Assembly (NCBI RefSeq): GCF_020880995.1
Contig: NZ_JAJISD010000008.1
Coordinates: 186,001 to 250,000, forward strand
DNA from: Reyranella aquatilis
GTDB lineage: Bacteria; Pseudomonadota; Alphaproteobacteria; Reyranellales; Reyranellaceae
Direction of reading: 5' to 3'
DNA length: 64,000 nt
Under the pieces are notes generated by a model. That model was not told the DNA's origin, ran no database searches, and was given only the letters and a program-made list of their open reading frames with translations. Positions 55,630-63,276 of this stretch are shown here, one piece after another. A program made the translations under genes and the position numbers. Numbering within the stretch: position 1 is the first letter of the stretch; every line of letters starts with the position of its first letter.

Positions 55630-55843
55630 CGATCACGGCCACCAGCTGGCCTTCGCCGATCGCTTCGCCTTCGCTGACCTTGATCTCCCTGATGACGCCG
55701 GCCTTGGGCGACAGGACGGGGATTTCCATCTTCATCGACTCGAGGATCATGATCTCGCCGTCGGCCTCGATGCGATCACCCGGCTTGGATTGGATCTTCC
55801 AGACATTGCCGGCGATTTCCGACTTCACATTGACGACGGCCAT
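55622..55843 (-). CDS. Biotinyl/lipoyl-domain carrier protein
   Basis: A 73-residue protein that is nothing but a biotinyl domain. ILESMKMEIPVLSP carries the Met-Lys-Met biotinylation site, and PGDRIEADGEI and GEAIGEGQLVAVID frame the hairpins. Such stand-alone domains serve as carriers in some carboxylases, but no biotin carboxylase or carboxyltransferase gene is in the window. It is flanked by a YeiH exporter gene (8-base overlap) and an internally duplicated unknown protein. The ATG at 55843 gives MAVVNVKSE. Confidence 0.85.
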   Translation of the reverse strand: MAVVNVKSEIAGNVWKIQSKPGDRIEADGEIMILESMKMEIPVLSPKAGVIREIKVSEGEAIGEGQLVAVIDA

Positions 55844-55868
55844 GTCCGAGACGTCCCCCCGTTCACTG

Positions 55869-56666
55869 TTATTCAGCTTTTTCCGCCAGCGCGCGCGCCA
55901 GTGCAAGCGCGGAGCCCCCCACGCGCGCGCCGAGCCGGTATGCGACCTTGTTGACGTCTGAAATCGTCCCGTCCTGCAGGGTGGAACGTCCATCGCCGAT
56001 ACGCGCGGACTGCGCGGCGACTGCGATGGCGGCGATATCTTCCCTGGCCAATTCGGGCAGCGCCAGCACACCCCCACGGTCGGCGCCGAAGCCCGCGTCG
56101 TTGAACATCAGCAGAAGCGGCCGGAAGGGCGCCGTGGCCTTGTAGGAGTTGAGCGCACCGTGGCTGCCGGTGGCGACGATGCGCCCACGATCTTCCGGGA
56201 CCAGCAGGGTGGCCGAATCCGCGCAGATCGCGCCCTCGATCGTGTAGCGGCCCTCGCCCTTGGCGGGCGGGATCGTGTGTGGCCACGGTGCCTGCCGGAG
56301 CAGCACGGCGGCCTCGCGCGCAGGCATGCCGGGCACGACGCCGCAGGCCGCGGCGAGCCCGTTGGCCCGGCTGATGATGCCGCGTGCCTGCAGGTCCGCG
56401 CCATCGCCGATGCGCGCGCTGGCCGTGGCGACGGCCGCCATCGCCATGCCGAGCCGGTCGGCGTAGGCGAGACCGCTGACGCCGGCCTCGTCCTTGCCGA
56501 TGCCGGCATCGTGGTGGATGGCGGCGCGGCATCCGAATTTGGCTGACATGTAGGCCGCGTACACGGCGGCATGGCTGGCGCCGATCACCACCGCGCCGTC
56601 CGCTTCCGGCGGCAGCTTGGTGACGCTATCGAACACGAGGACGGGAACGTCGACAGGAACGGGCAT
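55869..56666 (-). CDS. Internally duplicated protein of unknown function
   Basis: A 265-residue soluble protein I do not recognise. It consists of two homologous halves: SH at 31-32 and 168-169, DAG at 53-55 and 190-192, and SARIGDG at 83-89 and 220-226, each followed by an IS-x-x-N motif (99-102; second copy after 230). There is no signal peptide or membrane segment. The repeated His, Asp, Arg and Asp may form two equivalent sites, catalytic or structural. It lies 25 bases upstream of the biotinyl-carrier gene on the same strand and is divergent, across 34 bases, from the DTW gene. Confidence 0.7.
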   Translation of the reverse strand: MPVPVDVPVLVFDSVTKLPPEADGAVVIGASHAAVYAAYMSAKFGCRAAIHHDAGIGKDEAGVSGLAYADRLGMAMAAVATASARIGDGADLQARGIISRANGLAAACGVVPGMPAREAAVLLRQAPWPHTIPPAKGEGRYTIEGAICADSATLLVPEDRGRIVATGSHGALNSYKATAPFRPLLLMFNDAGFGADRGGVLALPELAREDIAAIAVAAQSARIGDGRSTLQDGTISDVNKVAYRLGARVGGSALALARALAEKAE

Positions 56667-56672
56667 CGCGCG

Positions 56673-56694
56673 AACCTAGCCGGGAGGCTATACG
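56673..56694. promoter_or_regulatory. Back-to-back -10-like boxes in a 34-base divergent gap
   Basis: On the minus strand TAGGTT (56678-56673) lies 6 bases before the ATG of the duplicated protein; on the plus strand TATACG (56689-56694) lies 6 bases before the ATG of the DTW gene. A 5-bp inverted repeat TAGCC-GGGA-GGCTA (56677-56690) joins them. The layout suits leaderless transcripts in both directions, but no -35 box is clear. Confidence 0.4.
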
Positions 56695-56700
56695 TCGGCC

Positions 56701-57309
56701 ATGTCTCAGCCGGTGGACAACAAGGTCGCCATCCTGGTGCTGCAGCACCCGCAGGAGCAGGACCGCGTGCTGGGCACGGCCGGCCTGCTGGCCGGATCGC
56801 TGGCCAACGCCAAGGTCGTCGTCGGCCTGTCGTGGCGCAATCTCGCGCACGCCTGGGGAGCGCCCGCCGAAACGCGCGACTGGGGCGTGCTCTATCTCGG
56901 GTCGACCCAGGTCAAGGGGCGGGGCGAAGGGCTGGGCCCGCTGGTCGCCGTCGGCCGCACCGGCGAGGCGCTGGCGGACCAGCCGTCGGCGCGGGCCGGG
57001 CTCAAGGGCCTGATCGCGCTCGACGGCAACTGGGCGCAGGCCAAGGCGCTGTGGTGGCGCAACGCGTGGCTGACCCGCCTGCGCCGGTTCGTCGTCGTGC
57101 CCGATGGCCCCTCGCTCTACGGGGAATTACGGCGCGAGGCGCGGCCCGATGCAGTCTCGACCCTCGAAGCGGTGGCGCTGTCTCTGCAGGTGCTCGAAGG
57201 CGATGCTGCGCTGCGGGAGAAACTGCTCGTGCCGTTTCGCGCGTTGTTGGCAAAGGCACGTCGCGAGGGCGTGCGGGATTCCAAACGGGATCGTCGCGTC
57301 CGGCGTTAG
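56701..57309 (+). CDS. DTW-domain protein (tRNA aminocarboxypropyltransferase-like)
   Basis: A 202-residue protein of the DTW family, whose members add the acp group to tRNA uridine from SAM. ILVLQHPQEQ near the N-terminus and STLEAVALSLQVLEG near the C-terminus are typical. The name-giving D-x-T-W motif reads DGNW here (108-111), with Asn for Thr, and the N-terminal Cys cluster of many members is missing. It may act on another RNA. It lies 17 bases before the next gene. Confidence 0.75.
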   Translation: MSQPVDNKVAILVLQHPQEQDRVLGTAGLLAGSLANAKVVVGLSWRNLAHAWGAPAETRDWGVLYLGSTQVKGRGEGLGPLVAVGRTGEALADQPSARAGLKGLIALDGNWAQAKALWWRNAWLTRLRRFVVVPDGPSLYGELRREARPDAVSTLEAVALSLQVLEGDAALREKLLVPFRALLAKARREGVRDSKRDRRVRR

Positions 57310-57313
57310 CCCC

Positions 57314-57319
57314 TATACT
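57314..57319 (+). promoter_or_regulatory. -10-like box just before the IorA-type gene
   Basis: TATACT lies 7 bases before the ATG at 57327, and no ribosome binding site exists between the preceding stop and that ATG. A transcript starting at the ATG itself is possible. The -35 region (around 57291) is poor. Confidence 0.4.
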
Positions 57320-57326
57320 TCGCGCC

Positions 57327-59480
57327 ATGCTCGACCAGCCGGCGGCCCAACTTCCCGTGTCCCAGCGGACCAACCCGGAGCGTTCCTTCACTGAGGAGGT
57401 TCGCGCGCTGCGGCTGGGCGAGGGCGAGGTCTTCCGCGGCGAGGGCATCCTCGCCGTCACCAAGGCGATCCTGCAATCGGGCGTTGCCTATGTCGGCGGC
57501 TACCAGGGCGCGCCGGTGTCGCATCTGGTCGATGTGCTGGTCGAATCGCAGGACCTGCTCGACGAGCTCGGCGTCCATCTCGAGACCTGCACCAATGAAT
57601 CGTCCGCGGCTGCGCTGCTCGGCGCCTCGATCAACTATCCGATGCGCGGCTGCGTAACCTGGAAGTCGATCGTCGGGACCAACGTGGCGGCCGATGCGCT
57701 CTCCAACCTCGCGTCGCCCGGCGTGATCGGCGGCGCGCTGATCGTCGTCGGCGAGGACTATGGCGAGGGCGCCTCCGTCATCCAGGAGCGCACCCAGGCC
57801 TATGCGCTCAAATCCTCCGTCTGGCTGATGGACCCGCGCCCCTCGCTGCCGACCATCGTACGCTGCACGGAAATGGCATTCGAGCTTTCGGAGGCGACCA
57901 ACACGCCGGTGATGATGGAGCTGCGCATCCGCGCCTGCCATGTCACGGGAGAGTTCGTCGCCAAGGACAACGTGCCGCCTTCCATCTCGCGCAACCGGCG
58001 GCTCGCCGAGCCGGCGGCCCACAATTACGACCGCATCTCGCACCCGCCGTCGACCTACGCGCACGAGAAGATCAAGGTCGAGGTCCGCCAGCCCGCGGCG
58101 GAGCGGTTCATCGTCGAGAATGGCTTGAACGAACTGCTGCCCGGGGAACGCTCCGATCTCGGCATCATCGTACAGGGCGGCATCACCAATGTGCTGGTGC
58201 GCGGCCTGGATCGGCTGGAGGTCGCGGGCAGGATCCCGACCCTGGTGCTGAACGTCACCCATCCGCTGGCGCCCGACCAGATCGTCGATTTCTGCAAGGA
58301 CAAGCGCGCCGTGCTGGTCGTGGAGGAGGGCGCGCCCGACTACATCGAGCAGGCGATCCACGTCCTGTTGCGCAAGCGCGACGTCGACACGAGGATCTAC
58401 GGCAAGGACGTGCTGCCGATGGCCGGCGAGTACACCGCCGAGGTCGTGACCGAAGGGCTGCTGAAGTTCTTCGCCCAGTCGGCCAACGACATCGACCTGA
58501 GCGGCCCACGCGAACGTTTCGAGGCGGCGCGCGCCGGTCGCGCCGAGGCGCAGCGCCTGCTGGGCGGGCCGCTGCCCTTGCGGCCGCCGGGCTTCTGCGT
58601 GGGATGCCCCGAGCGGCCGGTCTTCTCGGCGATCAAGCTGCTGGAGCGCGAGGTCGGCAAGGTCCACATCTCGAGCGACATCGGCTGCCATTCGTTCGCG
58701 ACCCTGGCGCCGTTCAATCTCGGGAACTCGATCCTGGGCTTCGGCATGTCGCTGGCCGCCGCCGGCGCGGTGGCGCCGGTGATGCAGAAGCGGACGATCT
58801 CGGTGATGGGCGATGGCGGCTTCTGGCACAACGGGCTCCTGAGCGGCGTCGCCTCCTCGATGTTCAATCGCGGCGACCGCGTCCTTGTCATCATGCAGAA
58901 CGGCTATACCTCGGCCACGGGCGCGCAGTTCATACCCAACACGTCGGGTAACCGTCGCGACGGTGAGACGACATCGGACATCGCGGCAACGCTTAAGGCG
59001 ATGGGCGTCGGCTGGCTGCGCACCATCCGTACCTACAATGTCGGCACGATGCTCAAGACGTTGCGAGAGGCGATGAGCACCGATGACAAGGGGCTCAAGG
59101 TCATCGTGGCCGACGGCGAATGCCAGCTCGCCCGCCAGCGCCGCATTCGTCCGCAAATCGCCGCACAATTGAAGCGCGGCGAGCGGGTCGTGCGGACGCG
59201 CTACGGCGTCGACGACGAGGTCTGCACGGGCGATCATTCCTGCATCCGGCTATCCGGCTGCCCGTCGCTGGTGGTGAAGCCCAGTCCCGACCCGCTGCGA
59301 ACCGACCCTGTCGCGAGCGTCAACAACGGCTGCGTCGGCTGCGGCCTGTGCGGCGAGGTCGCCGATGCCGCCGTGCTCTGCCCGTCCTTCTACAAGGCGG
59401 ACATCGTGCAGAACGCGACCTGGTGGGACCGCCTGAGGTGGAAACTCCGTTCGAAGGTGATCGGAGCCATGGCGTCATGA
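57327..59480 (+). CDS. Indolepyruvate:ferredoxin oxidoreductase, IorA-type subunit
   Basis: A 717-residue thiamine-diphosphate enzyme that oxidatively decarboxylates aryl pyruvates to aryl-acetyl-CoA with ferredoxin as acceptor. The N-terminal pyrimidine-binding half contains GGYQGAPVSHLVD; the C-terminal half has the TPP/Mg motif MGDGGFWHNG and CVGCPERPVFSAI. A ferredoxin-like end carries CTGDHSC and the cluster CVGCGLCGEVADAAVLCP (around residue 665-685). The ATG at 57327 is chosen; the long frame upstream overlaps other genes. The IorB-type gene follows 22 bases later. Confidence 0.9.
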   Translation: MLDQPAAQLPVSQRTNPERSFTEEVRALRLGEGEVFRGEGILAVTKAILQSGVAYVGGYQGAPVSHLVDVLVESQDLLDELGVHLETCTNESSAAALLGASINYPMRGCVTWKSIVGTNVAADALSNLASPGVIGGALIVVGEDYGEGASVIQERTQAYALKSSVWLMDPRPSLPTIVRCTEMAFELSEATNTPVMMELRIRACHVTGEFVAKDNVPPSISRNRRLAEPAAHNYDRISHPPSTYAHEKIKVEVRQPAAERFIVENGLNELLPGERSDLGIIVQGGITNVLVRGLDRLEVAGRIPTLVLNVTHPLAPDQIVDFCKDKRAVLVVEEGAPDYIEQAIHVLLRKRDVDTRIYGKDVLPMAGEYTAEVVTEGLLKFFAQSANDIDLSGPRERFEAARAGRAEAQRLLGGPLPLRPPGFCVGCPERPVFSAIKLLEREVGKVHISSDIGCHSFATLAPFNLGNSILGFGMSLAAAGAVAPVMQKRTISVMGDGGFWHNGLLSGVASSMFNRGDRVLVIMQNGYTSATGAQFIPNTSGNRRDGETTSDIAATLKAMGVGWLRTIRTYNVGTMLKTLREAMSTDDKGLKVIVADGECQLARQRRIRPQIAAQLKRGERVVRTRYGVDDEVCTGDHSCIRLSGCPSLVVKPSPDPLRTDPVASVNNGCVGCGLCGEVADAAVLCPSFYKADIVQNATWWDRLRWKLRSKVIGAMAS

Positions 59481-59502
59481 ACGCGCGGCGCGCTACCGGC
59501 GC

Positions 59503-61005
59503 ATGAACCCCGTCACCATCCTGATTGGCGCGCTGGGCGGCGATGGTGGCGGCGTGCTGTGCGACTGGATCGTGGCGGCGGCGCAGAGCCGCGGACGAGC
59601 GGTGCAGGCGACGCAAATTCCGGGCGTCGCGCAACGTACCGGCGCCACGACCTACTATATCGAGGTCATGCCGGCGGGCGCGCCATCTTCGACCGTACTG
59701 GCACTCAATCCCGCGATCGGCGAGGTCGACGTGGCCCTGGCCACCGAACTGCTGGAAGCCGGTCGCATGATCTTCAACGGCTTCGTGACGCCGGATCGTA
59801 CGACGCTGATCGCGTCAACGCATCGCGTGCTGGCGATCGGCGAGCGCATGGCGATGGGCGACGGCAGCTTCGATGTCGGCCGCCTTCTGCGGGCCGTGAA
59901 GGAACGCAGCCGCGAGCAGATCCTGTTCGACATGGATCAGGCGGCCGAGGAGTCCGGCGGCGTGATCAACGCGGTGCTTCTGGGTGCGCTGGCCGGCTCG
60001 GGCAAGCTGCCCATTCCCGACGAGGCGTTCGAGGCGGCGATCCGCCAGGCCGGCAAGTCCGTCGACACCAACCTCGCGGCCTTCGCCTTCGGGCGTGGCC
60101 ATGCCCGCGGCGAACTGGAGCAGGCGGTGCGCGAGCATCGCAAGCGGCAGACGGCGGCGCAGGGCGTCGAGGACCTGATCGAACGGGCGAGGCGTACCTA
60201 TCCGGTCGGCACTCTCGACGTCGTGGAGGAGGGTATCCGCCGGCTCACGGCCTATCAGGACCGGCGCTACGCGGCGCTCTATCTCGATCGTCTCGACACG
60301 ATCCAGGCGTTGGGATCGGGCGAATTGCTGCGCGAGGTCGCGCGCCATCTCGCGGTGCGCATGTCCTTCGAGGACGTGATCCGTGTGGCCCAGGCCAAGA
60401 CTTCGGGCGAGCGGATGGCGCGCGTTCGGGCCGAGGTCCGGGCCAAGGAGCAGGAGCCGCTTGAGATCACCGAGCATTTCAAGCCGGGCATCGAGGAGAT
60501 TGCCGCCATCCTGCCGCCGTCGCTGGCACGGCGCCTGACCGGTTGGGGCGAACGGACCGGACGGCTCGGCAAGACCTACTTCTCGATGCAGGTGCGCACG
60601 ACCACCGTGCTGGGCTTCGCGCGGCTGCGCCTCGTGGCCGGCCTGCGCTGGTGGCGGCCGCGCACCTCGCGCTACGTCGAGGAGCAGGCGGCGATCGAAT
60701 GCTGGCTGAGGCAGATCCGCGGCGCTGCACCGCTCGCGATCGAACTCGCGCAGGAGATCGCCGAAACGGCCCGGCTCATCAAGGGCTACGGCGACACTCA
60801 CAAGCGTGGCCTCGCCAACTACCGGCGAATCTCGGACGCGGTGATCGCGCCGGCACTGGCAGGCCGCCTGCCGCCGCGCACGGCAGCCGATGCCGTCGCC
60901 AATGCGCGCGTCGCGGCACTGTCCGATCCCGAGGGGGAGTCGCTGACGCGGACGCTGGCGGCCATCGCCAGCACGATATCGACACTCAAGCAGGCAGCGG
61001 AATGA
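59503..61005 (+). CDS. Indolepyruvate:ferredoxin oxidoreductase, long IorB-type subunit
   Basis: A 500-residue partner of the preceding subunit. The N-terminal 190 residues are the gamma/IorB domain (LIGALGGDGGGVLCDWI, QIPGVAQRTGATTYYIEV). About 300 more residues follow, similar in size to the extra domain of single-chain enzymes of this class; ordinary archaeal IorB ends near 200. The stop overlaps the thioesterase gene (ATGA), so three genes from 57327 to 61427 form one operon. Confidence 0.87.
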   Translation: MNPVTILIGALGGDGGGVLCDWIVAAAQSRGRAVQATQIPGVAQRTGATTYYIEVMPAGAPSSTVLALNPAIGEVDVALATELLEAGRMIFNGFVTPDRTTLIASTHRVLAIGERMAMGDGSFDVGRLLRAVKERSREQILFDMDQAAEESGGVINAVLLGALAGSGKLPIPDEAFEAAIRQAGKSVDTNLAAFAFGRGHARGELEQAVREHRKRQTAAQGVEDLIERARRTYPVGTLDVVEEGIRRLTAYQDRRYAALYLDRLDTIQALGSGELLREVARHLAVRMSFEDVIRVAQAKTSGERMARVRAEVRAKEQEPLEITEHFKPGIEEIAAILPPSLARRLTGWGERTGRLGKTYFSMQVRTTTVLGFARLRLVAGLRWWRPRTSRYVEEQAAIECWLRQIRGAAPLAIELAQEIAETARLIKGYGDTHKRGLANYRRISDAVIAPALAGRLPPRTAADAVANARVAALSDPEGESLTRTLAAIASTISTLKQAAE

Positions 61006-61427
61006 ACGACAAAGCCGAACCGGCAGCGATCGACGTCGCGGCGCTGGCTTGCCGTGACGAACTCTGCAGGAGCCTGGGCATCGAGCTCGTCGAGGCCTCG
61101 CTCGGCCGGGCCGTGACGCGCGTGATGATCGAGCGGCGTCATCTCAACTTCAATGGCGTGGGCCATGGCGGCCTGACCTTCACGCTCGCGGACGCCGCCT
61201 TCGGTTTCGCCTGCAATTCGCAGGGCGTCGTCTCGGGCAGCATCGACGCCCACATCGTCTACAGCGCTGCGGTGCGCCTCGGCGAGGTCCTGACCGCCAG
61301 GGCGATCGAGATCTCGCGCTCCAGCAAGGCCTCGAACTACCGCATCGATGTGGTGCGTGCCGACGGCAAGCTGGTCGCCGCGATGACCGGCACCGCCCTG
61401 ATCAGCGGCAAGCCGGTGGTGGTGTAG
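61002..61427 (+). CDS. PaaI-type acyl-CoA thioesterase
   Basis: A 141-residue hot-dog thioesterase. NFNGVGHGGLTFTLADAAFGF (about residues 48-68) holds the HGG-x-x-x-x-L-A-D motif of PaaI, which hydrolyses phenylacetyl-CoA and hydroxylated forms. The preceding two genes would make aryl-acetyl-CoA, so this enzyme may release the free acid. It overlaps the IorB-type gene by 4 bases. No other paa genes are present. Confidence 0.88.
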   Translation: MNDKAEPAAIDVAALACRDELCRSLGIELVEASLGRAVTRVMIERRHLNFNGVGHGGLTFTLADAAFGFACNSQGVVSGSIDAHIVYSAAVRLGEVLTARAIEISRSSKASNYRIDVVRADGKLVAAMTGTALISGKPVVV

Positions 61428-61432
61428 CCATG

Positions 61433-61462
61433 GAGCGCGCCACTCCCGTGGCGCTCTTCTCT
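61433..61462 (+). terminator. Possible terminator after the thioesterase gene
   Basis: GAGCGC (61433-61438) pairs with GCGCTC (61451-61456), and CAC (61441-61443) with GTG (61448-61450), with a 2-base bulge. TTCTCTTG follows. It lies 5 bases after the stop and before the convergent GMC gene. Confidence 0.5.
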
Positions 61463-61518
61463 TGTCGTTTCTCGCGACGATGCTTGAGCACCATGGGAAT
61501 GGCGCGCTCCGATGAGGC

Positions 61519-63114
61519 CTAAGCCGCCCCCTTCAGGATGTCCGCCATCTTCTCGCCGACCATGATCGAGGGCGCGTTGGTGTTGCCGGACGGCATCGTC
61601 GGGAAGATCGAGGCGTCGGCGACGCGCAGGCCCTGGATGCCGTGCACCCGAAGCTTGTCGTCGACCACGGTGTTCTGGCCCTCGGGCCCCATGCGGCAGG
61701 TGCCGATCGGGTGATAGGCCGTCTGCGAGTTGTTGCGGATCCACGTGAGGATCTCCTCGTCGGTCTGTACCGACGGTCCGGGCGAGAACTCCTCGTCACG
61801 GTAGGGATCCATGGGCTTGGCATCGACGATGCGGCGCATCATGCGGAACCCTGCCGTCATCGCGTCCTGGTCGATCTTGTCGGCGAGGAAGTTGAAGCGA
61901 ATGGCCGGATGCGCCTTGGGATCGGCCGATCGGATGTGTATCGAGCCCAGGCTCTCGGGCCGCAGCTGGTAGCAGGCAATCGTCATCGACGGAAAATCCT
62001 GCAGCTTGCGGGTCTTCGGGTCCTTGATCGAGTAGGGCACGAGATGCATCTGGACGTCGGGCGTCTCGAGCTCGGGCCGGGTCTTCAGGAAGCCGAGCAG
62101 GGGCGCCGAGGGCAGGCTCATGAAGCCGCCGCCGGTGGCGAGGTACTTCATCATCTGCGTGACCGCGCCGATGCCGCGAGCCATGTGGTTGTAGGAGACG
62201 TTGGCCACCTTCAGGCGCCAGATGATGCGGGCGTTGATGTGGTCGCGGAAGTTCTCGCCGACCGCCTTCAGCTCGTGTTTCACCTCGATGCCGTGCTTCT
62301 TCAGCAGCTCAGGCTGCCCGATACCCGAGAGTTCGAGGATCTGCGGGCTGGCGACACCGCCGGCGGACAGGATCGTCTCCTTGGCGCGGGCCTGGACCGT
62401 CTTGCCGTCCTTCTCGTACGCGACACCGATGCAGCGCTTGCCCTCTAGCAGGACGCGCAGTGTATGGGCGTGGGTGACGACATGCAGGTTCGGCCGCTTC
62501 ATCGCCGGCTCGATGTAGCAATGGGCCACGCTCATGCGCCGGCCCTTGTAGATCGAGGTCTGCGTCTTCACGACGCCTTCCTGGTCCTCGCTGTTGTAGT
62601 CCGGGTTGGTCTTGAAGCCGGCGGCCTTCGAGGCCTCGAACAGCGCATCGTACAGCGGGTTCTGGTCGGGCACGGTGGAGACCTTGAGCGGACCGTCGGT
62701 GCCGCGCCCGTTCGAGCCGTCGCCGTCGACGAAGTTCTCCATGCGGGTGAAGAGCGGGGCGACGTCGCGCCAGCTCCAGCCGCGGCAGCCCATCTGCGCC
62801 CAGGTGTCGAAATCGAGCGGCTGGCCGCGCACCCAGACCAGGCCGTTGATCGAGCTCGAGCCGCCCAGCACCTTGCCACGCGGCACCGGGATCACCCGGT
62901 TGGCGGTATTGGGTTCGGGCTCCGACTGGTAGAGCCAGTTGGCCGCCGGGTTGTCGATCAGGAGGCCGAACGACAGCGGCATGCGGGAGTAGGGATGGCT
63001 GGCCGCGCCGGCCTCCAGCAGGAGTACCTTGTTGGTGGGGACCTCGGTCAACCGGGCAGCCAGCGCGCCGCCCGCCGAACCGGCGCCAACGATGATGTAG
63101 TCGTACTCGGCCAT
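61519..63114 (-). CDS. GMC-family FAD oxidoreductase (choline dehydrogenase-like)
   Basis: A 531-residue flavoenzyme. YDYIIVGAGSAGGALAARL is the N-terminal FAD motif, PRGKVLGGSSSINGLVWVRG the GMC signature 1, and GGVASPQILELSGIG signature 2. HPIGTCRMG gives the catalytic His, and NTNAPSIMVGEK the C-terminal Asn region. The start MAEYDY is set by AAGGAT about 8 bases upstream; a Met 11 codons earlier is possible. No betaine aldehyde dehydrogenase or betI is adjacent, so the alcohol substrate is unknown. Confidence 0.9.
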   Translation of the reverse strand: MAEYDYIIVGAGSAGGALAARLTEVPTNKVLLLEAGAASHPYSRMPLSFGLLIDNPAANWLYQSEPEPNTANRVIPVPRGKVLGGSSSINGLVWVRGQPLDFDTWAQMGCRGWSWRDVAPLFTRMENFVDGDGSNGRGTDGPLKVSTVPDQNPLYDALFEASKAAGFKTNPDYNSEDQEGVVKTQTSIYKGRRMSVAHCYIEPAMKRPNLHVVTHAHTLRVLLEGKRCIGVAYEKDGKTVQARAKETILSAGGVASPQILELSGIGQPELLKKHGIEVKHELKAVGENFRDHINARIIWRLKVANVSYNHMARGIGAVTQMMKYLATGGGFMSLPSAPLLGFLKTRPELETPDVQMHLVPYSIKDPKTRKLQDFPSMTIACYQLRPESLGSIHIRSADPKAHPAIRFNFLADKIDQDAMTAGFRMMRRIVDAKPMDPYRDEEFSPGPSVQTDEEILTWIRNNSQTAYHPIGTCRMGPEGQNTVVDDKLRVHGIQGLRVADASIFPTMPSGNTNAPSIMVGEKMADILKGAA

Positions 63115-63276
63115 TTCCCCGGATCCTTGCGTATTGTCGTCATGCAACCCTAGCGCACCGCCATGCAGATAGCAGGGCCAATCTCGCCTCGACAGGTGTG
63201 CAGTCGCATGTTCCGATGAGCGGTCGCCGAAACGGGGGAGCCAGGCGCCTCACGGCCGGGTGAAAGCAAGACCAGG

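Noticed and set aside
57306..59237. Open frame of 643 codons antisense to the IorA-type gene
   Set aside because: Shadow frame; the sense gene has clear TPP and Fe-S motifs.
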